Positions 37,988 to 50,988 of a stretch of DNA of 64,000 bases are shown here, in pieces (the first letter of the stretch is position 1; each line of letters starts with the position of its first letter). The DNA lies in the NCBI RefSeq assembly GCF_040954645.1, contig NC_092806.1, forward strand, positions 28,049,644 through 28,113,643, given 5' to 3'. This stretch comes from Diabrotica undecimpunctata. Taxonomy: Eukaryota > Arthropoda > Insecta > Coleoptera > Chrysomelidae. Under the pieces are notes generated by a model. That model worked only from the letters and a program-made list of their open reading frames with translations. It did not search any database and was not told the DNA's origin. The translations under genes were made by a program, and so were the position numbers.

Positions 37988-40900
37988 ATGAACAGAATAA
38001 AATACGCTAATCCACTTTTATTAGATGGTGAAGCAACAGTAGTTGTGGAAAATAACGTGAGGCTATATGATGGAGATCAAAAGGTAATTATTAAACAATC
38101 ACTAAAATTAAATTCATTGAAACAAGTTTATTTTTGACAGACCTCATTTGAAGGTGGAGAATTGATAATTACTACACATCGAATTTTATGGGGCCGGCCA
38201 GGACAAATAGCTCGAGGGCAAACATGTTTAGCTTTACATTTATATCTAGTTGTTTTTTTAGAAGAGGAGTCCCCTAGTGCCTTTAGCTTCAGTCGATCAA
38301 GAAAAGTAGTAGTACACCTAACAGAGACAAATGGTAAGTACATCTTTATCTTTGCAACCAAATTTATACTTTTTATTATATATGTCAACCATTGCTTATT
38401 TGTTTGTATAAGTCAATAAAAAGTATATTTAGTAATTTTTTGATAGTATAGACTAGGGACCCATAATTTTGATAATCTAGATCTACAAAATATGTGATTG
38501 TAATGTCTAACATTCTACCCGAACATGAATTAAAAAACTGAGAACATGCATGTCTTACCAACAAAGACACTCGTAGAAGGTGTTACGGAGATAATGTCAC
38601 CCTTTTAAATATAAATCCAAAAGTTTTAGAACCCAGTCAAAGAGGCACTGGTAAAAAGGTTAGCTTTTTTCTTCAAATTGATGATTTGAAATATTCAAAG
38701 CCAAATAACAGGAAAACTTTGCATTTTTTGAGGAAAACTTACCAAATCTTTTTTTAAGTATACAATTAGACCTTTCAAAAAAAAAGTTTCAAGCATAAAA
38801 ATTGAGGGACTTATCCCTCCCAATTAAAATTGATCTTCACCCTTCTGTAATTGTTTTTATATATGTATTATCAATGCACCCAAGAAGTTTGACCTATTTA
38901 AAAGGCCTAATTTTAGAAAAATTGGAGTTTAAAAGATAAATTGATATTTTACAATTTTGTATTTTTCACCATTTTCTTCAAAATATCTCCTAAAATACTG
39001 GGGCTACAAAAAAAATGATAAAGTACTAAATTGTAGCTTTTTTGATAACTAAAATTTTCCTGTGCATAGATTTTCTTTACAAATATCATCTATTTCACCA
39101 CAACACTTTGACAAAGTCATATTACTCATTTTTCTATTCTATACCTTATTGTTTTAGATTCTTCAAATGGCCCACAGTTGACTAGTATCTACAACTTTAT
39201 TAAATTATCTTTCAGAGAGGGTTATACCAACAATGTTCTATCTATCCTTAATGATTTACTTCAAAATAGGCCATGGGAGCCAAAGGTTTTACAAGTTCCA
39301 GTACAACAAAGACCTATTGTTCCTACTATTAAACCTAGATTGGGAATTGTGGGAATAGAAAGAAGTATTCAAGCTAAACAAAAAGAAACAGATGAAAGTA
39401 TAACTCTGGCTTTTCAAGATTTAGATAAATTGATGGTCATGGCAAAAGATATGGTGAATATATCAAGAACAATATCTACGAAAATTAAAGAAAAACATGG
39501 TGATATAACTGAAGATGAAACAGTACGCTTTAAATCTTATTTACTCAGTCTTGGTATTGACGATCCAGTCACCAGAGATTCCTATAAATCTGATAATCAA
39601 TATTATCAGAGCTTAGCTAGACAAATATGTAATTTTATTCAAAAGCATATTGAGGAAATGGGTGGTATGATGGCACTTACTGATGTTTTCTGTTGGGTAA
39701 ATAGGGCGAGAAGTTTGGAACTACTATCACCAGAAGACATTCTAAATGCCTGTAAAATTATGGAAAGTCTAGATCTTCCTATTAAGTTATTTCAGTTTTC
39801 TTCTGGAGTTATGGTACTTCAATTAAGTAGCTTAGATAGTTTAAGTATTGCAGAGGCTACAGCAATATTGGTAAGTAAATTCTATGGGATTAAGCTACAA
39901 ATGTTTGTAATGAAAATTACAATCTTTACTCAATATTTATGAGTGTATTAAATATTCTTTGTGGTATGATATAAATTATGGAATATTCCTGAAAATTATT
40001 TATTAATAATATATTTTCTTCTGCTTAATTGAAGCATGCTAGACAGAATGCAGTTGCTATCATAATCTTCACAGTGTATTTTAACTTTTCTATCAGTCTC
40101 TCTACTAGTCCTAATTTTGTGACATCCTATACACTGTTTTTTCTTTTTATTATCTATATCGCTTTGCTGGAATTTTTTAGTGTAAGTGGTCGTGAAAGTT
40201 GCAAATTGTCTGTATTTACCAATGCCTTTGTGAATTCCGGTCCAAAGTAAAGTATAGGTAACTTGTCGTTTTTTCATGTTTGCTATTATTTAGCAACCAA
40301 GCATTGACTAATGTGGTAATTCCACTGCCGCTTTCTGGTACTACTCCAGAGTTTTGTTGATTGGTAGGAAGGCATTTGATTATTAAAATCAACATCCTTT
40401 TTCACTAAGGTATCAAGAATATAGTGGTGTCAGCACCAGTGTATTATTTTTATATTAAAACTGGTCCTTCGCCAAACCATTTTAACACTGTCTTTCCATG
40501 ATTTCACCACATTGAATTTGTCAACACTGATGATAGAGCACTTCGCAATCCTGTTCTGTTTTTTTCTCACTTAACCACAAATTTTTATTTTATTTATTCT
40601 TTTCAAGTATTCTTACCTGGTTTTATTTTCATCAAAGCTGTCAGTGCAAAAAAATATGTATATCTTGTTTTAATCCGAATTTGTATTATTGGTTTATAAA
40701 TTAATTTTGATTAACATTGTAAAACTCAAAATATCAACCAAAAATATCAGCTGTATATGTCCACCACCAACATCTCTACATAACATAACTCTGCTTCTCA
40801 TTGATTCTATAACATTGTTTAGGATCTATGGAGTATTGTGTAATTCTTCAATATGATTCTCTATTCTTTGAAAGAAATCGCAGGGAGTCAAATCACAGGA

Positions 40901-43900
40901 TCGAGGAGAATATAATAGGCGTATTTAAACTTATGACCCTATTTTCGAAAAAGTCCATAATAACATTTTAATTTTGCAGCTTTGTATGAATTCGAACCCG
41001 GTTTTGCTGAAAATATTCTTTTATTAATTTTTTTTTAGAGTAGAGTAAATTTTTGCTCAATTATGTTTAAAAATTTATGCAAATAACATCACATTATTAA
41101 TTACAGATTAAAAAAATATGTATTGACATCACACATTTAAAATATATTAACATTACAAATTAAATATGCTGATCAAGGAGAAGGATAGGCCAGGTACTCC
41201 GCCACAGTATATGGCTCAATGTCAACTAGGTGTTGAAAAACCTTTCTTTTAAATGTTTCTTTCTTTTAAATTCATCATCCATCTTTTAGCATTTAGAATC
41301 CCTTCGAAAAAAATGGCTCCCACAATATGTTGCTTGCTTATAGCAGCCCAAACTCTTAAGTTTCTGTGTATAAAGGTGTTTCAATAAAATAATGCAGCTT
41401 ATCTGTACTTCACATACTCATATTCTAAGAATTTGTGTACCCAGAAAGATGAAATTAACATTCGTCATTAAAAAGGTTTTACCTAATACATCATCACTAT
41501 TATTGAAATTGTTCAGAAACCAATTACAGAAGGCTAGCCCTTGGGGATAGTTGTTTAGGGTGATTTCATGGAAGTCTTGTAAACGATACAGATGAAAATG
41601 TAAATCTTGCTTAATAATACACTGACAAGTTCCATATGAAAGATCTACCTATTGATGTATGTGGCTACAATAACTGTTCTGACCAGTTCAATGTTTTTTT
41701 CAGTTCGCACTTTAGACTTCCCTGCCCCCGGTTTGTTAGTTAACGCTTCCCGTTTCTCTATAAACATCTACAACGCAATGAATAGTTCTGCAAAAGATGT
41801 CATAATGAACCACAACATTAGGAAATTCTTCAACAAAATCTTCAAAAGCATCTATACAGCGTTCCACGTTAAGAAAATAACATTAGGCTTATGGAGATCA
41901 GTGTTGCCAAAACTCTCAGGCATGCGGTTTACTAGATTGTCGATATATTTTTCGAATTTCCATTTTCAATTAACATTTAACTGTAAAGTCAGAATAACAA
42001 CTGAAGAACCACAAAACGTTATTATCATTATGTAGTCTCAGAGAACGACATAAAATCGCTGACATACGTACACCGTATTATTTTAAGTAGCAATTAGTAA
42101 TTAGATATATGCATTCCAAGCGGTCCGTTTATTTGCTTTTAAATCTTTAATAGCCGGCAAAGTATATGATTTAAATAAGCAATATTTTCTACTGATTTCT
42201 ATGATTCATGGTATATGATATTCTTACCGAAAAACAAATAAACTATCGTTACTATAATTAAAATAAGATAAAATAAAATTAACTTTTGTAAATAATATTT
42301 ATTTAATCAAAATCATTTTCCCTACTTTTCATCTCTTGTTTCGAATGGGCACTTTTGGTCAATTGCGTTAAAAAACATTAATTTAATTCATGTCTGTGAA
42401 AACGAAAATACAAATTATACAACCCTGAATCGCGCTTGTGTTCATCGTGGCATCGCTGCGCTTCTATCGTCCATAAGAAATACATGGCCCTATCTCCGCA
42501 ATGTTATTTTCTTAACGTGAAACGCTCTATAGGTTGGAGTAAACCCATTCTCCGTTAATTCTTTGGTCATTTCTAAAATATATTGCGAGCATAGATCGCT
42601 TTTATTTATCCGTGAAAACGATTTTTAATAATAATTTTGAAATCGTAGGCTTCCACGGCCAGAGTCAGAATTATAGTTTATTCGTCTTCCGGGTTTGGAC
42701 CGTGTCATTTGTGAGTGACCCAAAAGTGGGTTCATCTCGACGTTTCGCTACAATTGTATGTAGCTTCTTCAGGAGAACAAAAAAGAAAAAGAAAAACAAG
42801 AGACAGGAAGATGGGTAGTTAGCAACGGTAACTCAGTTACTCAACGCAACCAGAGGCGAATACTAACTACCAAGATGGGCATTTGGTCACAGTAACTCAA
42901 CTACTCAACGCAGCCAGAGGTGAAAACCAAATGCCAGGACAGGGATTCACGTCCAACAGCTCAGAACACACTTCCTGTCTCTTGTTTTTCTTTTTCTTTT
43001 TTGTTCTCCTGAAGAAGCTACATACAATTGTAGCGAAACGTCGAGATGAACCCACTTTTGGGTCACTCACAAATGACACGGTCCAAACCCGGAAGACGAA
43101 TAAACTATAATAATAATTTTGTTTACTAAAACTTGAAAAGTCAAAGTTGACGTAAACTGACAAGTATATCTGAATTAATGATAGGCATGGGCTGTATAAC
43201 TATCTCTGTCGATCAGAGCCCGCTATGATAACAATAATTTTGGATCAGTGGATATTAATCTTCAAATTGACAATGACAAAATAGAAATTATCACAATAAA
43301 GACTTTTAGCAGCAATGCTTAGCATGCTGCTGTGACTTTTAGTTCAACTAAGAGTCTTTTACGTTACAGTGATGTTCATTTATAAAATGAGTTTATTACG
43401 CGGAATTGTGATATTCACAATTACCCTACTCAAGCTAATTGCAATTTACAGATTGTGAAAACAAAAAGGACGGCTTCAACAAACTCTTTGTTGTTTAAGA
43501 GTGTAGGCGTAAAATTCCAAGCCAATGCTTTTTAAATGCATCCATTTTTTCGAATCCTGAGAAATTAATAAGCATTTTTGAAAAATTTTAACTCAGAATG
43601 GAAGATTACATTATTACCGAGGGCCGAAAGTCCCTGAAAATTTCTATAATGTTTAATTTATTAAGTTACAGGGGTGAAAAAGAAGAAAAAATTAAGTGTG
43701 ATTTTTAATTTTAATGATTATTTTTGTGTATTAGGTCTTTCTCTATTTTTGAATAAATAAACTTCTTATCATTGAAATATATAGCGAAAATTAAAGGAAG
43801 AGAAGGAGAGGACGTAAAAATAATGGTTGAATAACGTGCAAAAATATTTTTTGTTTATTTATTATTATTATTATTTATTTTTATTTCAGGATCAACCAAT

Positions 43901-44150
43901 ATCTATATACATATTACATTTGCTTAAAATTACTTTTAACATACAGTAATACTTGGTTTATGTACAACTATTACAGGTGGAAGACAAACAGTCCATGTCT
44001 GCTGAAGAACTTTCACAGAGTTTGGGCATTTCATTAACTTTAGCTAAAGAAAGGCTTCTAACAGCAGAGAAATATGGAAAATGTTGCAGAGATGATTCTA
44101 TTGAGGGTCTAAGATTTTATCCAAACTTGTTTCTAACCAGAGAAGAATAA
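37988..44150 (+). CDS. Vps36: Vacuolar protein sorting-associated protein 36 (ESCRT-II subunit), 4 exons
   Basis: CDS exons: 37988-38083, 38141-38333, 39158-39870, 43977-44150. All introns are GT-AG and the phases fit (0, 1, 0), giving about 391 residues against 386 in human. The GLUE (PH-like) domain is in exons 1-2 ([20 protein letters not shown], then [16 protein letters not shown]) and into exon 3 ([15 protein letters not shown]). The linker has the conserved [20 protein letters not shown]. The EAP30/winged-helix part has [40 protein letters not shown] and [20 protein letters not shown]. The C-terminus is [20 protein letters not shown] then [12 protein letters not shown]. It binds ubiquitin and phosphoinositides on endosomes and helps sort cargo into multivesicular bodies. 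Intron 3 (4.1 kb) holds a mariner remnant and a foldback element. Confidence 0.95.
40720..41700 (-). pseudogene. Mariner-superfamily transposase remnant in Vps36 intron 3
   Basis: Right to left: [20 protein letters not shown] near 41330 (the WG/IIGPIFF-type box), then near 40930-40720 [11 protein letters not shown] with the third catalytic Asp, [19 protein letters not shown] and [20 protein letters not shown]. The pieces between have many stops. Same broad type as the 4961-5998 copy. Confidence 0.6.
42671..43110. mobile_element. Foldback element, identical 140-bp inverted arms
   Basis: The left arm 42671-42810 and right arm 42971-43110 are exact reverse complements as far as I can read, with a 160-bp spacer. 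The spacer holds two related hairpin modules: GGTAGTTAG/CTAACTACC at 42814-42871 and GGCATTTGGT/ACCAAATGCC at 42878-42935. They share the inner text ACTCAACGCA and CCAGAGG. Each arm contains CCTGAAGAAGCTACATACAA followed by TTGTAGCGAAACGTC. Arms of this type resemble terminal repeats of Penelope-like elements in inverted arrangement. Confidence 0.85.
43009..43045 (+). ncRNA. Hammerhead-ribozyme-like motif in foldback arm
   Basis: CTGAAGA fits the hammerhead core box CUGANGA. It is followed by a 6-bp stem GCTACA/TGTAGC and then GAAAC. One extra A sits between the core box and stem II. The mirror copy is at about 42736-42772 on the minus strand. Activity cannot be judged by eye. Confidence 0.35.
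43494..43725. mobile_element. One-ended copy of the palindromic MITE found at 52075
   Basis: TTTAAGAGTGTAGGCGTAAA and the following 230 bp (through CCGAGGGCCGAAA and TTACAGGGGTGAAAAAGAAG) match 52076-52270. The right half and right terminal repeat are missing. Confidence 0.75.
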
Positions 44151-45857
44151 AACATATTTATCCTTACAAAGAATTAAAAGTCAACTGGTGTGTGATTTAA
44201 GGAAGTATTTGAAATTACATAAGTTCTTTTTAGTGTTAGTCAAAAGTAAGCTTGATGTTGGAAGTAAACTTACTTTTCTCTAATTTATGAGTCTAATATA
44301 AACCTAGCAAAGTCCTTTGGGAAAGTTTTATGGATCCAAGTGTATACTTCTTCTTTGCAAATTCTTTTTACCTTTAAAGATGTAGGATCAAATATATATG
44401 GCAAAAGAAATAGTTCTATTAAACATGTCGTAATTCACTGTAATCCAGACAACTTGACACTATTGCCTCAAATAATTAAATATTGAAATAAAACACCTGA
44501 TGTTTATTTAACACTTCTGGTCTATATCTGTTACTAGATGTAAACATTCCGACATCTACTTTTAATTTGTTAATTAATATAATGAATTTACTGCCTTTGA
44601 CGATGAGAGACAATTACACAAACAATATTCCGTTGTTACAACATAAATATGCAACACGAATTTTTCACAAAAGTTTATAGAGAGCCTCATTAAATAATCA
44701 AACACTTTAACACTAAATAGAAAGAACAAAATTATAGAATATATATTAAATCAAAAATTCTTTTCACGCGGTACAATGACTTTGCTTGGTTTGTATCAGA
44801 TGTATGTAAATACTACAGATATGTTTATTTACTTCAATTTAATAAAGAAACTAACAAGACCATATAAGACATACTGTATAAGTCATTAAAACATTCATCT
44901 ACTTAATTTCATCATTTTGAGACCATTCTACACATTATTTTATGTTTGGATTCATTTTATATTACAGTTTACAGAGGCTTTGTTAAAATTAGCATGTATT
45001 ATTATATATAAATCAGGTTTTTGGTGATCTCTGACTCTGACCTTTGAATTCCTTTTATTATTGGTGATTGTTCAGTTAGAACACCTGCTTAAGTTCTAAT
45101 GTGTTCATTGGTGTATGTCAAATGCTGCTTTTATATTGTTTCATCAGTTCTAAATACAGAATATCAGTTAAAAAATTTCCTTTGAAGAAGAATAAATAAT
45201 TCATGAATAGCTATGGATTTAAGAATTTAACAAATCTATTCAAAAATACAAAGCTTATAAAAATAAATCATTAATTATATGGCGTAGGGATGTGGCGACC
45301 CCACCGCCCAAAGACTGTCTTTGCAATCAGCCTAAGGTAGCAAGTAGATACTTCTCTACAATCCCAGTAGTGAACAGATCTACTAAAGGGATGCAACCCT
45401 GCCTTAAGCAAGCCATGGTTCTCTCCCAATTCCCTTTATGTGGGAGACATCATGTCCTATTCCTAAAATCCTTTAAATTGCTTTTTCTTCCTTATACCCA
45501 TCACTAACCAGATCTTAAAAAAGCTCAACTGTCAGACATGAATATATAGACGTCAAAATGAAGAAATATCAGAATTTGAAAAATAAACTCTACAATGTCA
45601 GTGGTGTTTCAGAGATACATATATTATCTTAAAAATTATTAGTATAATAAAACCTGTTATAGGAAAGATACAAAATAAAATATAATAATTTGTCAGTATA
45701 TAAAAGATCCTAAGTTATTCTAACTTAGCTTAAAATTGCAGATAAACTGACAGAATGATTTTCTACCTTATGTCCATAATTCTTTCAAATTGCTCAAACT
45801 TCCAAGATATTTGCAAATGATTATCGTTAAAATGATATTAATCCTAATATTCAACCT
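44151..45857. other. Vps36 3' flank, no gene recognised
   Basis: The first part is probably 3' UTR. 45285-45500 is locally less A+T-rich, with a 71-codon frame lacking any recognisable motif. Nothing else seen. Confidence 0.5.
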
Positions 45858-47350
45858 CATTGATAGTGTGAAGATTATGGCATTGCAAGATTATTAACTC
45901 TACAATTATGGATTATTCCTACAATTATTTTTAAATGAGCTGCAGCTTTTAATATGTTCGAATATATACAAAATAATTGAAGAATTTAGCTTTCTAGATA
46001 TAATAAGAACTTCACAATGTGATTGAATCTTTCAAAGTGATGAACTCTTACAAACTTATACATTAGAAATAATTGATAACGAAAAATTATGATGTTGGAG
46101 CTTCAGCTATAGACACTTGTACCATTAATAAAATCTTGATATGTGCAGTTGTTACCTCATATGAAGAATGTCATTCTTGATTAAATGTGATGATGTATCC
46201 TTATGGTTGTATGTTTCAAATGTACACATTTTATGTTTTACATTAGAAGTCATTGATAGTGTGAAGATTATGGCGTTGGATTTAAAATTATTATGGTTAA
46301 ACCAACTGCGATATCTATTTATGTTGTGATTATACAAAAACTATAGAAGGAATTTAATTTTCTGGATGTATAAAAAGGCTCTACACATACATGATTGTCC
46401 AGTCTGGATAATGAGTGTCAATAAATTTGAATATTTATTGTTATTAATAATTCTAAAATTTTAAATACTTCTGAAAGCATATATATTAAATCAAATCTTG
46501 ATCTGTAAGATATATCACTGTTGCCCATTGCGAAGAATTTGATTTTTCCAGCGTATAATGATGAATCGAACAGAATTGAATGTTCCAAATATATTCTTTT
46601 ATGTTGTACATTAGAAGTCATTGATAGTGTGAAGATTATGGCGTTGGATTTAAAATTATAATTAAACAAACTGCAATATCAGTTTATGTTGTGAATGTAC
46701 AAAAACTACAGTAGGAATTTAGTTTTCTGGATGTGTAAAAATTTTCTACAATTATGAATATCTAGTCGTGATAATTATTGTCAATAAATTTATATAAATA
46801 TTATTAATTCTAAAATTATGGTATTATGCTAAAATTATAAATACTTCTGAAATAAATCAAATGATTTGCAACATACTTATCACTGTTGCCCAATAGAAAT
46901 AATTTAATTTTTCCAGCATACATTGATGAAATAAACATGATTGAATGTTTGAAATATATTCTTTTATGTTGTGCATTAAAAGTCATTGATAGTGTGAAGA
47001 TTATGGTGTTGGATTTAAAATTATGGTTAAACAAATTGCAATATCAGTTTATGTTGTGAATATACACAAACTGTAGTAGGAATTTAGTTTTCTGGATGTA
47101 TAAAACTGCTCTACAAATACATATTATAAATATCTAGTCTGGATAATGAGTGTCAATAAATTTTAATAATTATGGTTATTAATAATTCTAAAATTATGGT
47201 ATTAAGCTAAAATTATACACATGGAAACAATGATGAAGAACATTTTAATATATTCCATCATATTGTTATATTAGTAGTCATTGATAGTGTGAAGGTTATG
47301 GTATTGGAGTTATAAATACTAATATGCTCTTCCGTGGTTACTTAAAAATC
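45858..47350. repeat. Diverged tandem repeat, about 366-bp period
   Basis: The motif CATTGATAGTGTGAAG(A/G)TTATGG recurs at 45858, 46251, 46619, 46984 and 47279. The two best units (46251 and 46619) share about 366 bp, including GTTGGATTTAAAATTA, TTTTCTGGATGT and CAATAAATTT. The outer units are more diverged. Short minus-strand frames in it (46418-46669, 46816-47034) are repeat shadows. Confidence 0.85.
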
Positions 47351-48846
47351 TGACGAATATATTCTTGATTTATACTAGTAGCCTCCATTGTTACTAATTG
47401 GAAAGAATATCAAGTTTCTTGAGGTACAATAATGACTTCCACAGGATGAGTCGTTGATATTTCAGATACAAATATTTTTCTTATATATCTTCAGTAAGGA
47501 TAATCTACAACAAAGATAATTTTAATATGATTACATTCCAAGTTAAACAGTGGTAAATTTGAATTCACTGTTTTTATATTAAATATTGGTCACAGATAGA
47601 CATTATCTGTGAGTTCTGATCTTCTTTATGCTATATTTCTTTAATTTTAGTGGATACTTCCGTTGTTTGTTCATTTTTCAATTGTATATGTTAAGAAACA
47701 AAGCCTTTGATTACTGTAACATAAAATGTTATTATAACAAAATCTTAAGATTGCCACTATCTAGTTACTTTCTATTATAAAACCTTTGAAAATAAGAAAG
47801 ACAGTTAAGATTTAATTTCAATACAGAGCACCACCATTTGCTTATATGTATTTGTTTGCTTTGAACATTTTGGAAACACAGATTTGGGCAATTTCCTATT
47901 TGAATTTCAAATGTAAGAATTCTCCAGATTTGTATTGTTTTTAAAACTGTTATGAAAATTGTAATGGAAAAAACTCTTATTTTATGTCACAATATTCTCA
48001 AAAGTAAGTTTTGTTAATAGCTGTTACTGCTCTTATTTTTATTCTGTTTTAGGTGATAATCAGTATTAAGAATTTCCACAGAACAGTTTTGCTTTATTGA
48101 ACTTCAGCTCATTTGTTCCTTTATGAAATATCCGGCAATGATTCTATTAGTTGTTATAACTAAAGCAGCATTCAGCTTCAACCCCAGTTAAGTTCTTTTC
48201 ATGAATAAAACCAAAATGTTAACTACCGCTTATTTGTTATTTTTAATTTTCAAAATTGTATACAATGCCACAAATATCATTTGTATATATTTTAAATAAA
48301 CTTACTTTTTATTAACTTTTTTTTTTTTTTTTGAACAAAACAACTTTTTTAAACTAGTAATATCCATCCAAAACTGAGGTAAATGTAATGCAAGTCTTAT
48401 TGTAGCTGTAGAGATTTTAGTCTTATAGTTGGATTAAAATTTTCTTTAAATAAATAAAATATGAAAAATGCCACAGAATGTATATTTAAAACAGAAAAAT
48501 GTAGACAGGATACAAAAAAAAATCTAAATCATAAAATATTGTCGGCCTTTTACCATATAGTCACCGCATCCACTTTACAATTTATCCTTAACACGATTTA
48601 CCACAGAATAAGAACAAATTATTTCTTTCTGTAGTTATACCAGATTAGATAATGCTCTGTATAAAATGAATCACAAAATATATATTCCAAGGTATGAAAT
48701 TTTGTTCTACGCCCGAATAAAACTTTTGAGTAAAAGTAGCTACAGAAAAAAAGAAGATTTTATATTTATTTACTGTACATAACCTACGTATTCCAATTTC
48801 CAAATATAATAGTTGATTCTGATCTGAAGAAAAAAAAATAGTAAAT
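47351..48846. other. Intergenic, upstream of mRpS6
   Basis: A+T-rich. A T16 run lies at about 48317-48332. No ORF or repeat structure recognised. It includes the mRpS6 promoter region, which I could not delimit. Confidence 0.4.
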
Positions 48847-49581
48847 ATGATAACTTACGAAATATTAATGTTATTTAGAGTTATGCCCAAGGTAATCTTG
48901 TCTATAGTTTATATTAATGGATTATTGTAAGTTAACTTAGTTATTATGAGAATAACTTTAGAACCTTGTTGAAAGATTCCACATTTTTTGCAATATTCTG
49001 CCATTTCCTTTTATATGATAGCTGAACTGATTCTACTAAGCTCTTACTTCATAATAGTAGAATATATCTGTTATTTAATTTTAAACAAAGTACCTAATTT
49101 ATATATTTATAACACATTATTTTTGTAGACAGAGTTAAAAACAGTAATAAAAAGGACAGCAGGAGCTATCTTGGAAAAAGGTGGGATAATTAGAAAATTG
49201 GAAAATTTAGGAACTAGGGATATGCCATACAAAACCAGTGTACATGGAATTAACTATAAACAGGCAAGGTAAACTTAACATTAACCTAATCAAACCAATC
49301 AATATAATAAGATTTGTTTCAGTTACTTTTTATATGAGTGCAATATTCCTCCTAGTACAATAGAGTCTCTATTAGATGACTATGGTAGAGATGTAGATGT
49401 AATCAGACGGCAACTGTACAGAAAAAATCAGCCTACATCTAATGAATGTACTTTAGATGAAGAATTATTACCTCCACCTTATAGAAAGGATGTGCAAGAT
49501 CTTATTGAGCAAGCAAGAAAACATGATAAACCAAAGTTCAAATATAATACAGGATTAGATTACTATCCTTTCCAAAAGTAG
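48847..49581 (+). CDS. mRpS6: Mitochondrial ribosomal protein S6 (bS6m), 3 exons
   Basis: CDS exons: 48847-48891, 49129-49268, 49323-49581. Both introns are GT-AG and phases fit (0, 2), giving about 147 residues. Exon 1 is only 15 codons (MITYEILMLFRVMPK), matching the family start M-x-x-YE-x-x-L. Exon 2 has KRTAGAILEKGGIIRKLENL and GTRDMPYKTSVHGINY; exon 3 begins YFLYECNIPPSTIESLL and then GRDVDVIRRQLY, the bS6 fold. It belongs to the small subunit of the mitochondrial ribosome. The C-terminal tail (PPPYRKDVQDLI to YYPFQK) is typical of animal orthologues. No clear mitochondrial presequence is seen, as in human MRPS6. Confidence 0.92.
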
Positions 49582-50175
49582 TGATTTTATTTATAAGTAA
49601 AGAATTAAAGTAGTCATTAATATTAATTGTTTCATTGATAACCTAAAAACATCTTGAGAAGTTTAGTTTTCTAAACTCTTTTTTTTTCAGTATTTTAGGA
49701 TTGGTTTGGAAAAAAATGAAAAACATGCAATTCACTCTTTCCTTTATTAACACTTAAAAATATGGAAAACTTACATTATATAATAATACAGGTAACATCA
49801 AGGAACATAAAGTTTGAATTCCACCTGAGATTACAAAACAAACAAGTTAAAAATACTTATGTTGGTACTGAAATAAGTAACACACATTTTAAGTTTAGAT
49901 AATCCATGAGATTTCATTTTTTTATAAATACATCAGTGGCGATGAGCATTTTAAATATTTTCTCTATCTAAAGTAAAAAATATATAAATAAAGAAATTTA
50001 GTAATGAAAGAGACTTGTACCTTCATAATTATATCAAGAATTTTATGAAAATTTGAAAGAAATTCATATAGATACCACCACAGAAATTTATATAGGGTAT
50101 GGAAACTTGCGTGCATAGAAATCGGCCCACTTTAAACTTTTGACTCAAAATATTTTTTTAGAAACTATTAAGGCA
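49582..50175. other. mRpS6 3' flank
   Basis: A+T-rich, no gene recognised. Candidate 3' UTR in the first about 100 bp. Confidence 0.45.
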
Positions 50176-50988
50176 GATTTATAAACTTTACGTTGGCGCT
50201 GACGTTCGCGTTACAACATGGTCAAATGGGAAACTCATATGTCTATAAACATTGTTTGGCGGTGGAGTTCGGTTCCGTTCAAGATGAACCAACTTTATAT
50301 TTTGCCGTTAGCCGTTGTAGCACAGAATACACCAACCCTTCTGTGGTTGTAGTCACGATCACAGAACATAAAAAAAATGTATCTTTGTCATTGCAGCCAA
50401 TAGCGATACCGAAAAAGTGACAAGGTTTGTCAAACAAATCAAACTAAATTATTTGTTTTGTTTATGTTTGTATTTCCAGGTGTTTATAAAGTGAAATAGT
50501 TTAGATAATTTAATTTATATTCCCTATATATTAGAAATTCCATCAGAGCGATAGTTTACATTTATTTTTGGTTTTACCATTTGCAGTAATTTTTCAAATA
50601 CTGGAACCTGCATCCTGGTATATTTAAAAAACTGCTATGTATAACAGTTTTTTATATTTGTATAATAATTAAAATTACTTCTTGACTTTCTGTTCTGATT
50701 AATGGGCCTCCGTTCTCCGTTTGTACTGACATTGTCTTTTATTTCGAAGGCTCAGTGCTGCTTGAATACAAAGTATCGTGTATAAGTGCCACTGCACCTA
50801 ACAAAGGCCGAGCATATTCATTTTCCATTGTATTAATTTTCAAGCAAAAATTAATAATACCAAATCAAAAATGTAAGGTTAGAAATGATCTTTAACGCCA
50901 ACCGAAAGTTTATAAATGCAGTATATGATAGCCAGCGCCAAGGTCAATTGCGAACGCAGGGCCAGCGCCAACGTAAAGTTTATAAATC
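50176..50988. mobile_element. Non-coding TIR element, 26-bp perfect inverted ends
   Basis: Both ends read GATTTATAAACTTTACGTTG plus GCGCTG inward (50176-50201 and 50963-50988). An additional partial copy of the end (GAAAGTTTATAAATGC) lies just inside the right end at about 50902. The 75-codon frame at 50193-50420 has no known motif and starts inside the terminal repeat, so I do not call it a gene. No obvious target duplication. Confidence 0.8.

Noticed and set aside
41652..42035. 127-codon plus-strand frame in Vps36 intron 3
   Set aside because: It starts antisense to the mariner remnant, shows no recognisable domain and contains scattered low-complexity sequence.
42612..43163. Frames with [20 protein letters not shown] on both strands
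   Set aside because: They are mirror translations of the foldback arms, not a protein family.
50193..50420. 75-codon frame starting MALTFALQHGQMGNSYVYKH
   Set aside because: The start lies inside a terminal inverted repeat and there is no homology or conserved motif; probably chance within a MITE.
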